NCBI RefSeq assembly: GCF_000706645.1
Contig: NZ_KL407337.1
Span: 917,144 to 981,143, forward strand
Origin: Bartonella rochalimae ATCC BAA-1498
GTDB lineage: Bacteria > Pseudomonadota > Alphaproteobacteria > Rhizobiales > Rhizobiaceae
Direction of reading: 5' to 3'
Length of the DNA: 64,000 nt
The position numbers were made by a program, and so were the translations under genes. The notes under the pieces were generated by a model, which saw only the letters and a list, made by a program, of their open reading frames with translations, had not been told where the DNA came from and searched no databases. Below, one piece after another: positions 45,520 through 56,122 of the stretch; the stretch's first letter is position 1; the number at the start of each line of letters is the position of its first letter.

Positions 45520-45921
45520 ATGATAGAGACAACCACAACAAAAGATCGCCCTCGTTCTCCTCACTTAAGCGTTTATCGCTGGTCAATTACTATGGCAATT
45601 TCGATAGCACATCGTATTACTGGTATAGTGCTTTATTTTGGAATGTGTTTTTTGGCTCTTTGGTTAGTTTCAATTGCTTGTGGTGCTGATACATTTAAAA
45701 TGGTTAACAAGATTTATGGATCTTTTCCTGGGCTTTGTTTTTTGTTTTTTTATACATTAGCTGGAGTTCATCATATCGTTGGATGTGTTCGCCATATTGT
45801 TTGGAATCTGAATCCTCGTTATTTAGCAAAAGAAAAAGCGACCTCAACTGCTTGGGCTACAGTTTTTATTTCTCTTATTGTCACGATTGCACTTTGGGTC
45901 ATTGGGTACGGCGTTGTTTAG
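45520..45921 (+). CDS. sdhC: Succinate dehydrogenase cytochrome b556 subunit
   Basis: A 133-residue membrane anchor of complex II that holds heme b and the quinone site with SdhD. It has three hydrophobic segments; RPRSPHLSVYRWSITMAISIAHRITG is the family signature, and the conserved histidines lie in GVHHIVGCVRHIVWN. The ATG at 45520 has AGGA upstream and matches homologous N-termini; a longer frame from 45463 is unlikely. First gene of sdhCDAB. Confidence 0.95.
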   Translation: MIETTTTKDRPRSPHLSVYRWSITMAISIAHRITGIVLYFGMCFLALWLVSIACGADTFKMVNKIYGSFPGLCFLFFYTLAGVHHIVGCVRHIVWNLNPRYLAKEKATSTAWATVFISLIVTIALWVIGYGVV

Positions 45922-45936
45922 CCAGGGGTAGAAAAA

Positions 45937-46323
45937 ATGAAAAAAGATTTGCGAACAGAACTTGGAAAAGTACGTGGCTTCGGCAGTGCGCATACAGGAA
46001 CAGAGCATTTTTGGTTAGAGAATCTGGTCAGTTTTGCTAATGTGCTTCTTTGGACACTTTTTATTATTCTCGTTATGTCATGCGTGGGAAAAGATTACAG
46101 TGTTGTTCATGCGAGACTTTCCCATCCTATGGTTACAGTTTGGATGGGGTTGATGATTTTTTCAAGTCTTTATTACATGAAATTGGGGATGCAGGTCGTT
46201 ATTGAAGATTATATTCCACATGAAGGTATGCGAATATTCTTTTTTGTATTGAATATTTTATTTTGTTTTATTCTGGGCAGTATAATGATGTTTGCTCTTT
46301 TGAAAATCGCATTAGGGGCTTGA
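45937..46323 (+). CDS. sdhD: Succinate dehydrogenase membrane anchor subunit
   Basis: A 128-residue anchor with three membrane segments, starting with the typical [22 protein letters not shown]. Its conserved histidine region lies in the second segment. It follows sdhC by 15 bp and precedes sdhA by 4 bp, so the operon is tightly coupled. Confidence 0.95.
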   Translation: MKKDLRTELGKVRGFGSAHTGTEHFWLENLVSFANVLLWTLFIILVMSCVGKDYSVVHARLSHPMVTVWMGLMIFSSLYYMKLGMQVVIEDYIPHEGMRIFFFVLNILFCFILGSIMMFALLKIALGA

Positions 46324-46327
46324 AAAT

Positions 46328-48172
46328 ATGGTGAGAGCAATATCATCTCTAGGTGCTAGAGTGGGGCGTGCTGCCTATAACTATGTCGATCATAAATTTG
46401 ATGTTGTGGTTGTTGGTGCTGGGGGAGCTGGTTTACGTGCGACCCTTGGTATGGCTGAGCAAGGATTAAGAACAGCATGTATTACAAAAGTTTTTCCAAC
46501 GCGATCACATACAGTTGCAGCGCAAGGCGGCATTGCGGCATCCTTGTCGAATATGGGGCCTGATAATTGGCAATGGCATTTATATGATACGGTGAAAGGA
46601 TCTGATTGGCTTGGCGATACCGATGCTATGGAATATTTAGTGCGAAATGCACCGGCAGCTGTTTATGAATTAGAACATTATGGGGTTCCTTTTTCGCGTA
46701 CACAAGAAGGGAAAATTTATCAACGTCCTTTTGGTGGTCATACCACAGAGTTTGGTGAAGGTCCACCAGTTCAACGTACTTGTGCTGCAGCTGATCGTAC
46801 TGGCCATGCAATTTTGCATACGCTTTATGGGCAAAGCCTTAAGCATAATGCGCAGTTTTTTGTTGAATATTTTGCCCTTGATTTGATCATGACAGATGGT
46901 GTGTGTACAGGTGTTGTCGCTTGGAATCTTGATGATGGTACAATTCATCGTTTTTCTGCGAAGATGGTTGTTCTTGCCACTGGCGGTTATGGGCGGGCTT
47001 ATTTTTCAGCAACATCAGCGCATACATGTACAGGTGATGGTGGCGGGATGATTGCTCGGGCTGGGTTACCGCTTCAGGATATGGAATTTGTTCAATTTCA
47101 TCCTACGGGGATTTATGGTTCTGGTTGCTTAATTACAGAAGGTGCACGTGGTGAAGGTGGCTATTTAGTGAATTCTGAAGGTGAGCGCTTTATGGAACGT
47201 TATGCACCATCTTTTAAGGATTTGGCGTCGCGCGATTTGGTTTCACGTTGTATCACACTTGAAATTCGGGAAGGGCGTGGTGTTGGTGCGAAAAAAGATC
47301 ATATTCATTTAGTCCTTAATCATATCGATCCAGCTATATTGCATGAGCGTTTACCCGGGATTTCTGAATCAGCTCGAATTTTTGCAGGGGTTGATTTGAC
47401 CAAAGAGCCAATTCCTGTTTTGCCAACAGTTCATTATAATATGGGTGGTATTCCTACCAATTATTATGGAGAAGTTTTAAATCCAACCCTTGATTCTCCT
47501 GATCGTGTTCAACCAGGTTTGATGGCTGTGGGTGAGGCAGGATGTGCATCTGTTCATGGGGCTAATCGTTTGGGATCAAATTCATTGATTGATTTAGTCG
47601 TTTTTGGACGTGCTGCTGCAATTCGTGCAGGAGAAGTCATAGATCGCGATGCAGAAATCCCAGCGCTTAATGAAGCCGCAGTTGATGCAATTATGGCACG
47701 TTTTGACCGTTTACGTTTTGCTCAAGGGCAGGTTCCAACAGCTATGCTGCGTGAAAAAATGCAGCGTGCGATGCAAGAGGATGCTGCGGTATTCCGTACA
47801 GCAGATTCTTTAGAACAAGGATGTCAACGGATCAGTAAAATTTGGGATGAACTTTCTGACCTTAAAGTAACAGATCGCTCACTTATTTGGAATTCTAATT
47901 TGGTAGAAACATTAGAGCTTGAAAATTTGATGGCGAATGCAATTACGACTGTTTATTCTGCAGCTGCTCGTTTGGAAAGTCGTGGTGCTCATGCACGAGA
48001 AGATTATCCAGAGCGTGATGATAAAAATTGGCGTCGTCATACACTTTCGCATCTGTCTCAAGATGGAAAGGTGACATTATCGTATCGTCCTGTTCATGTT
48101 GATCCATTAACGTTTGAAGAGGATGGTGGTATAGATTTAAAGCGTATTATGCCTAAAAAGCGTGTTTATTAA
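46328..48172 (+). CDS. sdhA: Succinate dehydrogenase flavoprotein subunit
   Basis: A 614-residue FAD protein oxidising succinate to fumarate on the cytoplasmic side of the inner membrane. The FAD fold is [13 protein letters not shown]; covalent flavin attachment is at H61 in [10 protein letters not shown]; substrate-site stretches are [24 protein letters not shown] and [12 protein letters not shown]. The C-terminal [15 protein letters not shown] is canonical. The SDHAF4-like protein encoded at 27.7 kb is a likely assembly partner. Confidence 0.98.
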   Translation: MVRAISSLGARVGRAAYNYVDHKFDVVVVGAGGAGLRATLGMAEQGLRTACITKVFPTRSHTVAAQGGIAASLSNMGPDNWQWHLYDTVKGSDWLGDTDAMEYLVRNAPAAVYELEHYGVPFSRTQEGKIYQRPFGGHTTEFGEGPPVQRTCAAADRTGHAILHTLYGQSLKHNAQFFVEYFALDLIMTDGVCTGVVAWNLDDGTIHRFSAKMVVLATGGYGRAYFSATSAHTCTGDGGGMIARAGLPLQDMEFVQFHPTGIYGSGCLITEGARGEGGYLVNSEGERFMERYAPSFKDLASRDLVSRCITLEIREGRGVGAKKDHIHLVLNHIDPAILHERLPGISESARIFAGVDLTKEPIPVLPTVHYNMGGIPTNYYGEVLNPTLDSPDRVQPGLMAVGEAGCASVHGANRLGSNSLIDLVVFGRAAAIRAGEVIDRDAEIPALNEAAVDAIMARFDRLRFAQGQVPTAMLREKMQRAMQEDAAVFRTADSLEQGCQRISKIWDELSDLKVTDRSLIWNSNLVETLELENLMANAITTVYSAAARLESRGAHAREDYPERDDKNWRRHTLSHLSQDGKVTLSYRPVHVDPLTFEEDGGIDLKRIMPKKRVY

Positions 48173-48186
48173 GGGGAAAGTGAGTT

Positions 48187-48966
48187 ATGGTACAAATTAG
48201 GCTTCCCAAAAATTCTCAAGTTAAAGCTGGAAAAGTTTGGCCTAAACCTGAAGGTGCTACGCATTTAACAGAATTTCATATTTATCGTTGGTCACCTGAT
48301 GATGAGAAGAATCCGCATCTTGATACTTATTACGTGGATCGTTCACTGTGTGGCCCGATGATTCTTGATGGGCTTTTATTTATTAAAAATCATATTGATC
48401 CAACTTTAACACTTCGTCGGTCATGCCGTGAGGGCATTTGTGGTTCATGTGCGATGAATATTGATGGCACCAATACATTGGCTTGTACTAAAGGAATGGA
48501 TGATGTAAAACATCCAATTAAAGTGTATCCACTTCCTTCTATGCCTATTGTAAAAGATTTGGTTCCTGATTTAAAGCGTTTTTATGCGCAACATCGCGCT
48601 ATTGAGCCTTGGCTGAAAACTGTTTCTCCTAAGCCTGCAAAAGAATGGTTACAAAGCTATTCTGATCGTCAGAAAATTGATGGTCTTTATGAGTGTATCC
48701 TTTGTGCATGCTGTCAAACGTCGTGCCCAAGTTATTGGTGGAATGGTGATCGTTATTTGGGGCCTGCTGTTTTACTCCAGGCTTATCGCTGGATTGTTGA
48801 TTCTCGTGATGAAATGAGCGGTGAGCGCCTTGATAATTTAGAAGATCCTTTTCGGCTTTATCGGTGCCACACGATTATGAATTGTGCGCAAACTTGTCCG
48901 AAAGGTTTAAATCCAGCTAAGGCGATTGCTGAAATTAAAAAGCTTATGGTTGAACGACGTCTTTGA
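48187..48966 (+). CDS. sdhB: Succinate dehydrogenase iron-sulfur subunit
   Basis: A 259-residue subunit carrying electrons from FAD to quinone. The 2Fe-2S ligands are in [13 protein letters not shown] followed by NTLAC. The 4Fe-4S and 3Fe-4S clusters are bound by [15 protein letters not shown] and [21 protein letters not shown]. Start is 14 bp after sdhA; the operon ends here, convergent with the UbiH-like gene. Confidence 0.98.
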   Translation: MVQIRLPKNSQVKAGKVWPKPEGATHLTEFHIYRWSPDDEKNPHLDTYYVDRSLCGPMILDGLLFIKNHIDPTLTLRRSCREGICGSCAMNIDGTNTLACTKGMDDVKHPIKVYPLPSMPIVKDLVPDLKRFYAQHRAIEPWLKTVSPKPAKEWLQSYSDRQKIDGLYECILCACCQTSCPSYWWNGDRYLGPAVLLQAYRWIVDSRDEMSGERLDNLEDPFRLYRCHTIMNCAQTCPKGLNPAKAIAEIKKLMVERRL

Positions 48967-49182
48967 AAATTTACCAGCTAAAATAGAAAATAAGTACAGG
49001 CTCATTGGCGGTTCGTATATGTGTATTTTGAAGGTAAATGAAGTAGACGCGGCTTAAGTATAAAGTCTTTTCTGTATGTTTACTTTTTGCAGAGTGGTTA
49101 TAGTTGCTTGCAGGAGAGTGTTATTATATCACTCCTTATTTGTTGTTGATATACAGGAGATTGAAGGCGTTTATTTTCGTTG

Positions 49183-50427
49183 TTAGAGTGGAAGTCCACG
49201 GAGAAGGCGTGGTGCGTTGGAGGTGAGTCCAGAAGCTTCTTGCATAAGATATTTTTTTATTTTTGGCATTTGATTAATAAGTCCAAGGCCAACATCGCGA
49301 AAGAGGCGTAGGAGTAAGATATCATTCGAAAAAAGTCTGTTGAGCCAATCATTACTAAGAGACATTCGTACAGTTTCAAAACGTCGCCAACTTTGATAGC
49401 GTTCGAGAGCTGTCATTGATCCGATATCGAGGCCCAATCGTGCTGTTTCGATGATGACTTCAGCTAAAGCGGCACTATCACGGAGTCCTAGATTAAGGCC
49501 TTGTCCTGCAATAGGGTGGACTGTGTGGGCGGCATCTCCTATGAGAGCAAAACGAGGTTTGATGCATTGATTTGTTAAGGAAAGAACGAGGGGAAATGCT
49601 TGGCGTTCACCATTCCAAGAAAGTTTTCCAAATTGATGACCAATACGTTTTTCTATCTCTGCTTCAAAAATTAAAGCGTCTGCTTTAAGATAAGATTGGG
49701 CGGTGTGATGTTTTTCATTCCATACGATAGCTAATCGGTTGCCTTTGAGAGGCAGGAGAGCAAAAGGTCCAGCAGGGAAGAAATGTTGAATTGCTCGGCC
49801 ATGGTGGGCTTTTTCATGTTCGATAATGCATGTGATTGCTGTTTGTGGATAAAAATGAGCAAAGCTTTTAAGATCGGCTTTTTCTCGTAATATAGAGTGT
49901 GCTCCATTCGCTGCAACCAGCAATTTTGTTTGCCAAGTTTCTTTATTACTTAAGGTAACGGTTGTATGTTGCTTCTCTTGATGAAAATGAACGACAGTGG
50001 TTTTTTCGATAAAAGAGATATGCAAATCTTTTGCACGTTTTTTTAATGCACTGATGAGCCTTTTATTTTCAACCATACTTGCAAAGGGTTCTTTGGGTGT
50101 TATATCTCTTTCAAAGGTTAAAAAAATTGGTTTGATTGGATCATTGAGACGTGCGTCAGTGATGGTTATTGAATGGATAGGTTGAGCGTAAGGTTTGATA
50201 TGTTTCCAGCACTGTAGTTGTTCAAGCATACGAATAGAAGCGGCAGAAAGAGCAAATGCTTGTGTATTTTTGGGAGATGTGCTGCTTTGGGAAGTGGCAT
50301 CCACAACATTTATTTTCAGTTCAGGGGCAGCCTGTTTGAGAGCTACAGCAAGAGTCAAGCCAACAACTCCACCGCCTGCAATAAGAAGGTCACATTGTTT
50401 TATTGTTTGATCGGTGTAAGAAGTCAC
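49183..50427 (-). CDS. UbiH/UbiF/COQ6-family FAD-dependent hydroxylase
   Basis: A 414-residue flavoprotein monooxygenase of the type that hydroxylates the ubiquinone ring. It shows the N-terminal dinucleotide fold LLIAGGGVVGLTLAVAL and the second FAD motif ALIGDAAHTVHPIAGQGLNLGLRD. LLVAANGAHSILREKA is the DG-like motif (reading ANGAHS where ADGxxS is usual). Which ring position it modifies (UbiH, UbiF, UbiI or UbiL-like) cannot be decided from sequence alone. It is divergent from ftsK. Confidence 0.9.
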   Translation of the reverse strand: MTSYTDQTIKQCDLLIAGGGVVGLTLAVALKQAAPELKINVVDATSQSSTSPKNTQAFALSAASIRMLEQLQCWKHIKPYAQPIHSITITDARLNDPIKPIFLTFERDITPKEPFASMVENKRLISALKKRAKDLHISFIEKTTVVHFHQEKQHTTVTLSNKETWQTKLLVAANGAHSILREKADLKSFAHFYPQTAITCIIEHEKAHHGRAIQHFFPAGPFALLPLKGNRLAIVWNEKHHTAQSYLKADALIFEAEIEKRIGHQFGKLSWNGERQAFPLVLSLTNQCIKPRFALIGDAAHTVHPIAGQGLNLGLRDSAALAEVIIETARLGLDIGSMTALERYQSWRRFETVRMSLSNDWLNRLFSNDILLLRLFRDVGLGLINQMPKIKKYLMQEASGLTSNAPRLLRGLPL

Positions 50428-50615
50428 GTTGTTTCTTTCACTTTTGGCAGTTATTTCATCTTAAATGATATGGATATTGATCTTATTATCATTTTTTGTG
50501 CAGTCTTAAAGAGAAATTGTTGTTATTATATTGGTTAAAACTGTATTAATATTTTTTATGTTACAAATTTTAGATATAATTCTTGCTTTAAGAATCTTAC
50601 GTTCGGGATTGATGA

Positions 50616-53033
50616 ATGCATCGGGGTTCCTCTCTTTATGATTTGCCCAAAAAACCAGAATATCGAAATTCGCATTTTATTGAAATGTTTTTGCAACAAA
50701 TAGGGGTTTTGATTGGGTTTGGTCTTCTAGGGCTTTTGATTTTTTGTATCTTAGCTTTAGCAACATGGAATTTTGTAGATCCATCATTGACTTATGCTAG
50801 TTCTAATGAGATCACAAATCTTATGGGATGGCCTGGTGCAGTTTTTTCAGATCTTGCTATGCAACTTTTTGGTTTGGCAAGTCTTGGTATTTTGTTGCCT
50901 CCATTCTTTTGGTCACTTTTGTTACTTGCACAAAAAAGAATTCATAATTTTCTGTTTCGTCTTTTTTTATGGTTGGTTTCAATAATTTCGTTTACAACTG
51001 CATTTGCTTTAATGACCCCTTTTGCATCTTTTACAAATTGGCCATTGCCGATTGGTTTTGGAGGAGTTTGGGGAGATAAGATTTTAAATGTTATTTCTTT
51101 TTTATTTTCTTTTTCTTCATCTATAGAGAGTGTGTTGTGGGGTATTGCTTTGGCATTTGCCAGTTTTGTAGTGGCTATTTTTGCTGGCAATGTAGTGTGG
51201 CGACGTCAGACCGATACAAGTGAAAGCGAATCAGTTCGTGTGGATCCAGTTTTTGAGACATTAGAAAATGAAGAATATTCTCATAATGAACTCCATAGTG
51301 GTTTCTTCTCTACAGCTTTTGGAGCAGTTTTGCATTTTCTTTATTTTTTACAAGCCCGTTTTGAGCGTTTTTTTTCGTTTATGAGGTGGTTTAGAAAAAT
51401 AGAAAATTCATTTGATCGAATTGAGCCGGTTTTTTTTGATGAAAAAACAGAATTTCAGGATTTCCAAAATACAGCTCTTTCTGCTTCTGATAACTTCGTG
51501 GTAAAGACTTCAAAAGCGCGTTCAAAATATCGTTTTACTCTTCCACGGCTAGATTATCTTGCTATTCCTTCATCAGCAGTAAAAAATATGCGTCTTTCCC
51601 CTGCTACTTTAAGAGCCAATTCTCAGGAACTGAAAAATATTTTATTAGATTTTGGGGTTAAGGGAGAAATTATTGATGCACGTCCTGGTCCAGTTGTAAC
51701 CTTGTATGAATTTGAGCCGGCTGCTGGTATTAAATCTTCTCGTATTATTGGGCTAGCAGATGATATTGCTCGCTCTATGCGTTCTATTTCAGCGCGTGTT
51801 GCTGTTGTTCCAGGACGGAATGTTATTGGAATAGAATTACCCAATGCATCTCGTGAAATAGTCTATTTGCGAGAAATTTTACAGGCGCGGGAATTTTTTG
51901 GGACTGAAGCAAGATTAGGGCTTGCTTTGGGTAAAACCATAGGCGGTGAAACAATTGTTGCAGATTTAACGAAGATGCCTCATCTTTTAGTGGCAGGCAC
52001 GACGGGATCAGGTAAATCTGTTGCTATTAATACAATGATTTTGTCTCTTCTTTATCGCTTAACACCTGAACAATGTCGCTTAATCATGGTTGATCCTAAA
52101 ATGCTCGAGCTTTCGATTTATGACGGCATTCCTCATTTATTGACGCCCGTGGTGACAGATCCTAAAAAAGCAGTCATTGCTCTTAAATGGGCTGTTCGTG
52201 AAATGGAAGAGCGCTACAGCAAAATGTCAAAAGTCAATGTTCGCAATATTGATGGATTTAATGCTCGCTTAAAAGAAGCAAAAAAACAGGGTGAAGTATT
52301 AACACGGACGGTTCAAGTTGGATTTGATCACAAGACCGGTGAGCCCTTATATGAAACAGAGACCCTCGATTTAAATCCTTTACCTTATATTGTTGTTATT
52401 ATTGATGAAATGGCAGATCTCATGATGGTTGCTGGTAAGGAGATTGAAGGCGCTGTTCAACGTTTAGCGCAAATGGCACGTGCTGCTGGTATTCATGTTA
52501 TTATGGCAACACAACGTCCTTCAGTCGATGTTATTACAGGAACAATTAAAGCAAATTTTCCTACACGCATTTCTTTTGCTGTAAGTTCAAAAATTGATAG
52601 TCGGACAATTTTGGGGGAACAAGGAGCTGAACAATTATTAGGGCAAGGGGATATGCTGTTCATGATGGGAGGAGGACGTATTCAACGTATTCATGGAGCT
52701 TTTGTTGCAGATGATGAAGTTGAACAGGTTGTTGCGCACCTGAAAGACCAAGCAATGCCTGATTATTTGGAGACTATTACACAAGAAGTTGCAGATCGTG
52801 AAAGTGGTGTTTCATCTGTTTCTTCCTTAGAAGATGAGCCTTATAGAAAGGCTGTGATGGTGGTTCTGCGTGATCGTAAAGCTTCAACTTCTTATATTCA
52901 GCGCCGTTTGGGTATTGGCTATAATCGTGCTGCTTCATTAATTGAGAGGATGGAAGAAGAAGGAATTATTAGCCCAGCTAACCATGCAGGAAAACGAGAA
53001 ATTTTGGTGCCTGCTTCAGAAGAACCCTTTTAA
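50616..53033 (+). CDS. ftsK: DNA translocase FtsK
   Basis: FtsK anchors at the division septum and pumps chromosomal DNA towards dif, activating XerCD. The 805 residues comprise four N-terminal membrane segments (about 25-185), a short charged linker (about 200-310) and the RecA-like motor with Walker A GTTGSGKSVAIN and Walker B VVIIDEMADLMM. The C-terminal winged-helix gamma domain (SYIQRRLGIGYNRAASLIERME) reads orienting sequences. The ribosome site before ATG 50616 is weak. lolA follows by 100 bp, a pairing common in Hyphomicrobiales. Confidence 0.96.
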   Translation: MHRGSSLYDLPKKPEYRNSHFIEMFLQQIGVLIGFGLLGLLIFCILALATWNFVDPSLTYASSNEITNLMGWPGAVFSDLAMQLFGLASLGILLPPFFWSLLLLAQKRIHNFLFRLFLWLVSIISFTTAFALMTPFASFTNWPLPIGFGGVWGDKILNVISFLFSFSSSIESVLWGIALAFASFVVAIFAGNVVWRRQTDTSESESVRVDPVFETLENEEYSHNELHSGFFSTAFGAVLHFLYFLQARFERFFSFMRWFRKIENSFDRIEPVFFDEKTEFQDFQNTALSASDNFVVKTSKARSKYRFTLPRLDYLAIPSSAVKNMRLSPATLRANSQELKNILLDFGVKGEIIDARPGPVVTLYEFEPAAGIKSSRIIGLADDIARSMRSISARVAVVPGRNVIGIELPNASREIVYLREILQAREFFGTEARLGLALGKTIGGETIVADLTKMPHLLVAGTTGSGKSVAINTMILSLLYRLTPEQCRLIMVDPKMLELSIYDGIPHLLTPVVTDPKKAVIALKWAVREMEERYSKMSKVNVRNIDGFNARLKEAKKQGEVLTRTVQVGFDHKTGEPLYETETLDLNPLPYIVVIIDEMADLMMVAGKEIEGAVQRLAQMARAAGIHVIMATQRPSVDVITGTIKANFPTRISFAVSSKIDSRTILGEQGAEQLLGQGDMLFMMGGGRIQRIHGAFVADDEVEQVVAHLKDQAMPDYLETITQEVADRESGVSSVSSLEDEPYRKAVMVVLRDRKASTSYIQRRLGIGYNRAASLIERMEEEGIISPANHAGKREILVPASEEPF

Positions 53034-53133
53034 ATAAAGTTTTTTAAAACATATTTTTAGAAAGTTCTTATCATCTATTGCTTATATAAAAATCAATAGA
53101 GTATGTATGGTGAGCACATGAGGAGCATGATGT

Positions 53134-53766
53134 ATGAGGGTGTATTTTTTTACGTTAAGAAGAACGTTTAGTCTTATTTTGTTATTTTTTCTGTTGAGTA
53201 GTCCTGCTTTTTCGCAGTCAGCAAAGCAGTTTGCTCGGGCTCAGAATATTATTAATCATTTTGCGGCGATCAAAGTGATGACAGGGGATTTTATTCAATT
53301 TAATCCAAAGGGAAAAATGACAAAAGGAACATTTTATTTAGAGCGTCCAGGGAAAATTCGTTTTAGTTACAAAGGCGTGCCATTGCAGGTTATTTCAGAT
53401 GGTAAATCTGTAGGGGTTAACAATCGGGCTTTAAATACATGGAGCTTTTACCAGTTGTCTCAAACACCAATGAAATTTTTATTAGGGAATGTGATTCATT
53501 TATCGTCAGAAAATTTGTTAGCATTTCGAGAGGATCCGAAAACAATCATGATTGTTTTACGGGATAAAACAATTGGAAAAGGGCAAATAAAGATGATCTT
53601 TGATTCTCAAAGTTATGCGTTGCGACAATGGGCAATTCTTGATCAACAAAATTTAGAAACAACTGTTAAAATCATGAATGTGCGTACAAACGTTAGATTT
53701 TCTGATGATATGTTCGTCATTCCCCATAAAAATACTGTGACGCTACAAAGTCGGAATAACAATTAA
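53134..53766 (+). CDS. lolA: Outer-membrane lipoprotein carrier LolA
   Basis: A 210-residue periplasmic carrier with a cleavable signal peptide (about 1-28, ending PAFSQS). Family features are MTGDFIQFNPKGKMTKGTFYLERPGKIRF and the VISDGKSVGVNNRALNTWSFYQL strand pair. It moves lipoproteins from the LolCDE transporter to the outer membrane. AGGAG lies about nine bases before the ATG. Its stop codon overlaps the xth start by one base. Confidence 0.92.
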   Translation: MRVYFFTLRRTFSLILLFFLLSSPAFSQSAKQFARAQNIINHFAAIKVMTGDFIQFNPKGKMTKGTFYLERPGKIRFSYKGVPLQVISDGKSVGVNNRALNTWSFYQLSQTPMKFLLGNVIHLSSENLLAFREDPKTIMIVLRDKTIGKGQIKMIFDSQSYALRQWAILDQQNLETTVKIMNVRTNVRFSDDMFVIPHKNTVTLQSRNNN

Positions 53767-54584
53767 TGCTTTTTCATATTGCTACTTGGAATATTAATTC
53801 TATTCGTTTGCGCCTTTCCCAGGTTCTTCAGTATTTAGATATTTTTTCTGTAGATATGTTATGCTTACAAGAAATAAAATGTCCAGATGATTTATTTCCA
53901 CGTCAATTTTTTGAAGCAGCAGGTTATCAGCATATCGCATTGAGTGGTCAAAAATCTTATCATGGCGTGGCGATTATTTCTCGTTTGCCTTTTATTAGTG
54001 TTGAAAGGTGTTTCTTTTGTCAAAAAGAAGATTGTCGTCACCTTTCAGTTGTTATTGAACTTCATGGGAGAAAAATTCGGATTCATAATTTTTATGTTCC
54101 TGCTGGTGGTGATGAACCTGATGTAAACAAAAATGAAAAATTTCGTCATAAACTCGATTTTTTAGAAGAAATGTCTTCTATCCGTGCGGATCAGGGAGAT
54201 GGTTTAGAGTCTCTTTTGTTAGGTGATCTTAATATTGCTCCTTTGCCAGAGGATGTTTGGTCTCATAAGCAATTATTGAAGGTTGTTAGCCATACGCCGA
54301 TTGAGACAGAGCGTTTACAAGCTTTATGTTGTGAAGGTGGATGGGTTGATTTGATGCGGATGAAATTTCCAATTCCTACTAAACTTTATACCTGGTGGAG
54401 TTATCGTGCACGTGATTGGGCACTTTCTGATCGCGGTCGACGGCTTGACCATATTTGGTCTTCACCAAATTTAGTGCCTTTCGTTAAAGAACTTGCAATT
54501 TTTCGTGATACACGGGGATGGCCTCAGCCTTCAGATCATGTCCCAGTACAAACTTTATTTGATTTTTCAGGCAATTTAAAATAA
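53766..54584 (+). CDS. xth: Exodeoxyribonuclease III
   Basis: A 272-residue AP endonuclease and 3' exonuclease of base excision repair. The Mg site and catalytic residues are in the N-terminal TWNINSIRLRL, LQEIKC, GDLNIAP (Asp-x-Asn), and the final SDHVPV. Start ATG shares its first base with the lolA stop codon, so translation is coupled. It appears complete. Confidence 0.95.
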   Translation: MLFHIATWNINSIRLRLSQVLQYLDIFSVDMLCLQEIKCPDDLFPRQFFEAAGYQHIALSGQKSYHGVAIISRLPFISVERCFFCQKEDCRHLSVVIELHGRKIRIHNFYVPAGGDEPDVNKNEKFRHKLDFLEEMSSIRADQGDGLESLLLGDLNIAPLPEDVWSHKQLLKVVSHTPIETERLQALCCEGGWVDLMRMKFPIPTKLYTWWSYRARDWALSDRGRRLDHIWSSPNLVPFVKELAIFRDTRGWPQPSDHVPVQTLFDFSGNLK

Positions 54585-54637
54585 GCATTGAATGAAGAAA
54601 AGGAATGGATTAATTCTCGAAGAATGCAGAGGAATGG

Positions 54638-56122
54638 ATGGGGATCAGTCATTTAAAACAGATTCTATCAAAAGGGTTTTTGCATCCTTTTTGTCTGTTT
54701 TTTTTTGTTCTACCAGGGTGTGTTGTTGGCCCCGATTATCGTAAAACATCTTTTTCTGTTCCAGCAATTTGGGGGCAACATTCTTCTGTACAAACTCTTG
54801 AACATTCCGCTACACTTGCGGGTTGGTGGCGAAATTTTAATGATCCGATTTTAGATGCGTTGATTCATGATGCAATCGCTGCAAATAATAGTATTGCGGT
54901 TGCGAAAGCGCGGGTTCGTGAAGCGCGGGCTAGTTTAGGGCAATCGATTGGACATCTTTCGCCAAGTATTTCAAGTTCCATTGTCGGCACTCATGGTTCT
55001 AGTCAGTCTGATACTTCTTTGAGTCAATATCGTGGTGGTTTTGATGCAAGTTGGGAGCTTGATCTGTTTGGGGGACATAAAAGAGCAGTTGAAGCAGCAC
55101 GTTATGGCCTTGATGCGGCGGTAGAGGATCTGCGGGCTACAATGGTTACTCTTTTAGGAGATATCGCAACGAATTATGTTGAAATGCGTGGTTGGCAACA
55201 AAAACTGTCGATTGCGCGCTCTATTGCTGCGTCGCAGCGAAAAACAGCGCAATTAATAGAGGCTAAATTGAAAGCTGGGGACATCTCAGAGCTGGATAAT
55301 TCAAATGCACGAGCACAAATGATCAATACAGAGGCCGATATTTTACAGATGGAAGTGAATTTATCGATGAGTATTCATCGTCTTTCTGTTTTAACTGGGC
55401 GTGTGCCTATAGCATTACAGGATTTTTTGCAAAAAAGCGCTAAAAAGAAACAGATTCCAAAACCAAAATGGCCAATCTCTGTGGGAATTCCTGCTGATAT
55501 TTTGTTGACACGTCCAGATTTACGACGTGCTGAGCGTCAATATGCTCAAGCGACAGCGCGAATTGGTCAACGCGAAGCAGAACGTTACCCTTCATTAAGC
55601 TTAACAGGTAATATTTCTACAACAGCAGAATCCGTGGGTCAATTAGCAAAAGGTTCGACGATTGGTTGGTCCTTTGGACCAAATATTCGCTTTCCTTTTT
55701 TTAATGGAGGACAAGTGGTTGCCTCGATTGCTGTAGCGCGTGCTCAGCGTGATCAAGCTTTTATTGCTTATCGAGCGGCAGTGTTAGGAGCTTTAGAAGA
55801 AGTAGAGAATGCATTGGTGCGATTGTACAAAGAACAACAGCGTTTTAAAAAGTTATTGGCTGCAAATGCAGCTTATTCACATTCATTGAAGCTTTCGCAA
55901 GACCTTTTTGAAAGTGGTAATACCAGCTTTCTCGAATTACTCAATGCTTATCGTTCCTACTATTCTTCGCAAATGTCATTGAGTGATAGCTCTATCACTT
56001 TGGCAAAGCATTATATCGCATTGATGAAGGCATTAGGAGGAGGATGGAATGGTGTCGTTAATGTATCTCGTCCAGAGGTCGTTGATAAGATTACTAGTTC
56101 ACATGTGAGGGCGAAACAATGA
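54638..56122 (+). CDS. Outer-membrane efflux lipoprotein (NodT/OprM type)
   Basis: A 494-residue TolC-like channel of the NodT subfamily. The signal sequence ends in the lipobox LPGC28, so it is lipid-anchored. Two OEP-type repeats follow, with characteristic GWWRNFNDPILDALI and LLTRPDLRRAERQYAQATARIG. It overlaps the downstream adaptor gene by four bases (ATGA), giving a complete efflux cassette: channel, adaptor, ABC pump. AGAGGA lies before the ATG. Confidence 0.92.
   Translation: MGISHLKQILSKGFLHPFCLFFFVLPGCVVGPDYRKTSFSVPAIWGQHSSVQTLEHSATLAGWWRNFNDPILDALIHDAIAANNSIAVAKARVREARASLGQSIGHLSPSISSSIVGTHGSSQSDTSLSQYRGGFDASWELDLFGGHKRAVEAARYGLDAAVEDLRATMVTLLGDIATNYVEMRGWQQKLSIARSIAASQRKTAQLIEAKLKAGDISELDNSNARAQMINTEADILQMEVNLSMSIHRLSVLTGRVPIALQDFLQKSAKKKQIPKPKWPISVGIPADILLTRPDLRRAERQYAQATARIGQREAERYPSLSLTGNISTTAESVGQLAKGSTIGWSFGPNIRFPFFNGGQVVASIAVARAQRDQAFIAYRAAVLGALEEVENALVRLYKEQQRFKKLLAANAAYSHSLKLSQDLFESGNTSFLELLNAYRSYYSSQMSLSDSSITLAKHYIALMKALGGGWNGVVNVSRPEVVDKITSSHVRAKQ

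Noticed and set aside
50195-50538. Plus-strand frames opposite the start of the UbiH-like gene
   Set aside because: They overlap a well-supported minus-strand flavoprotein and show no family features.
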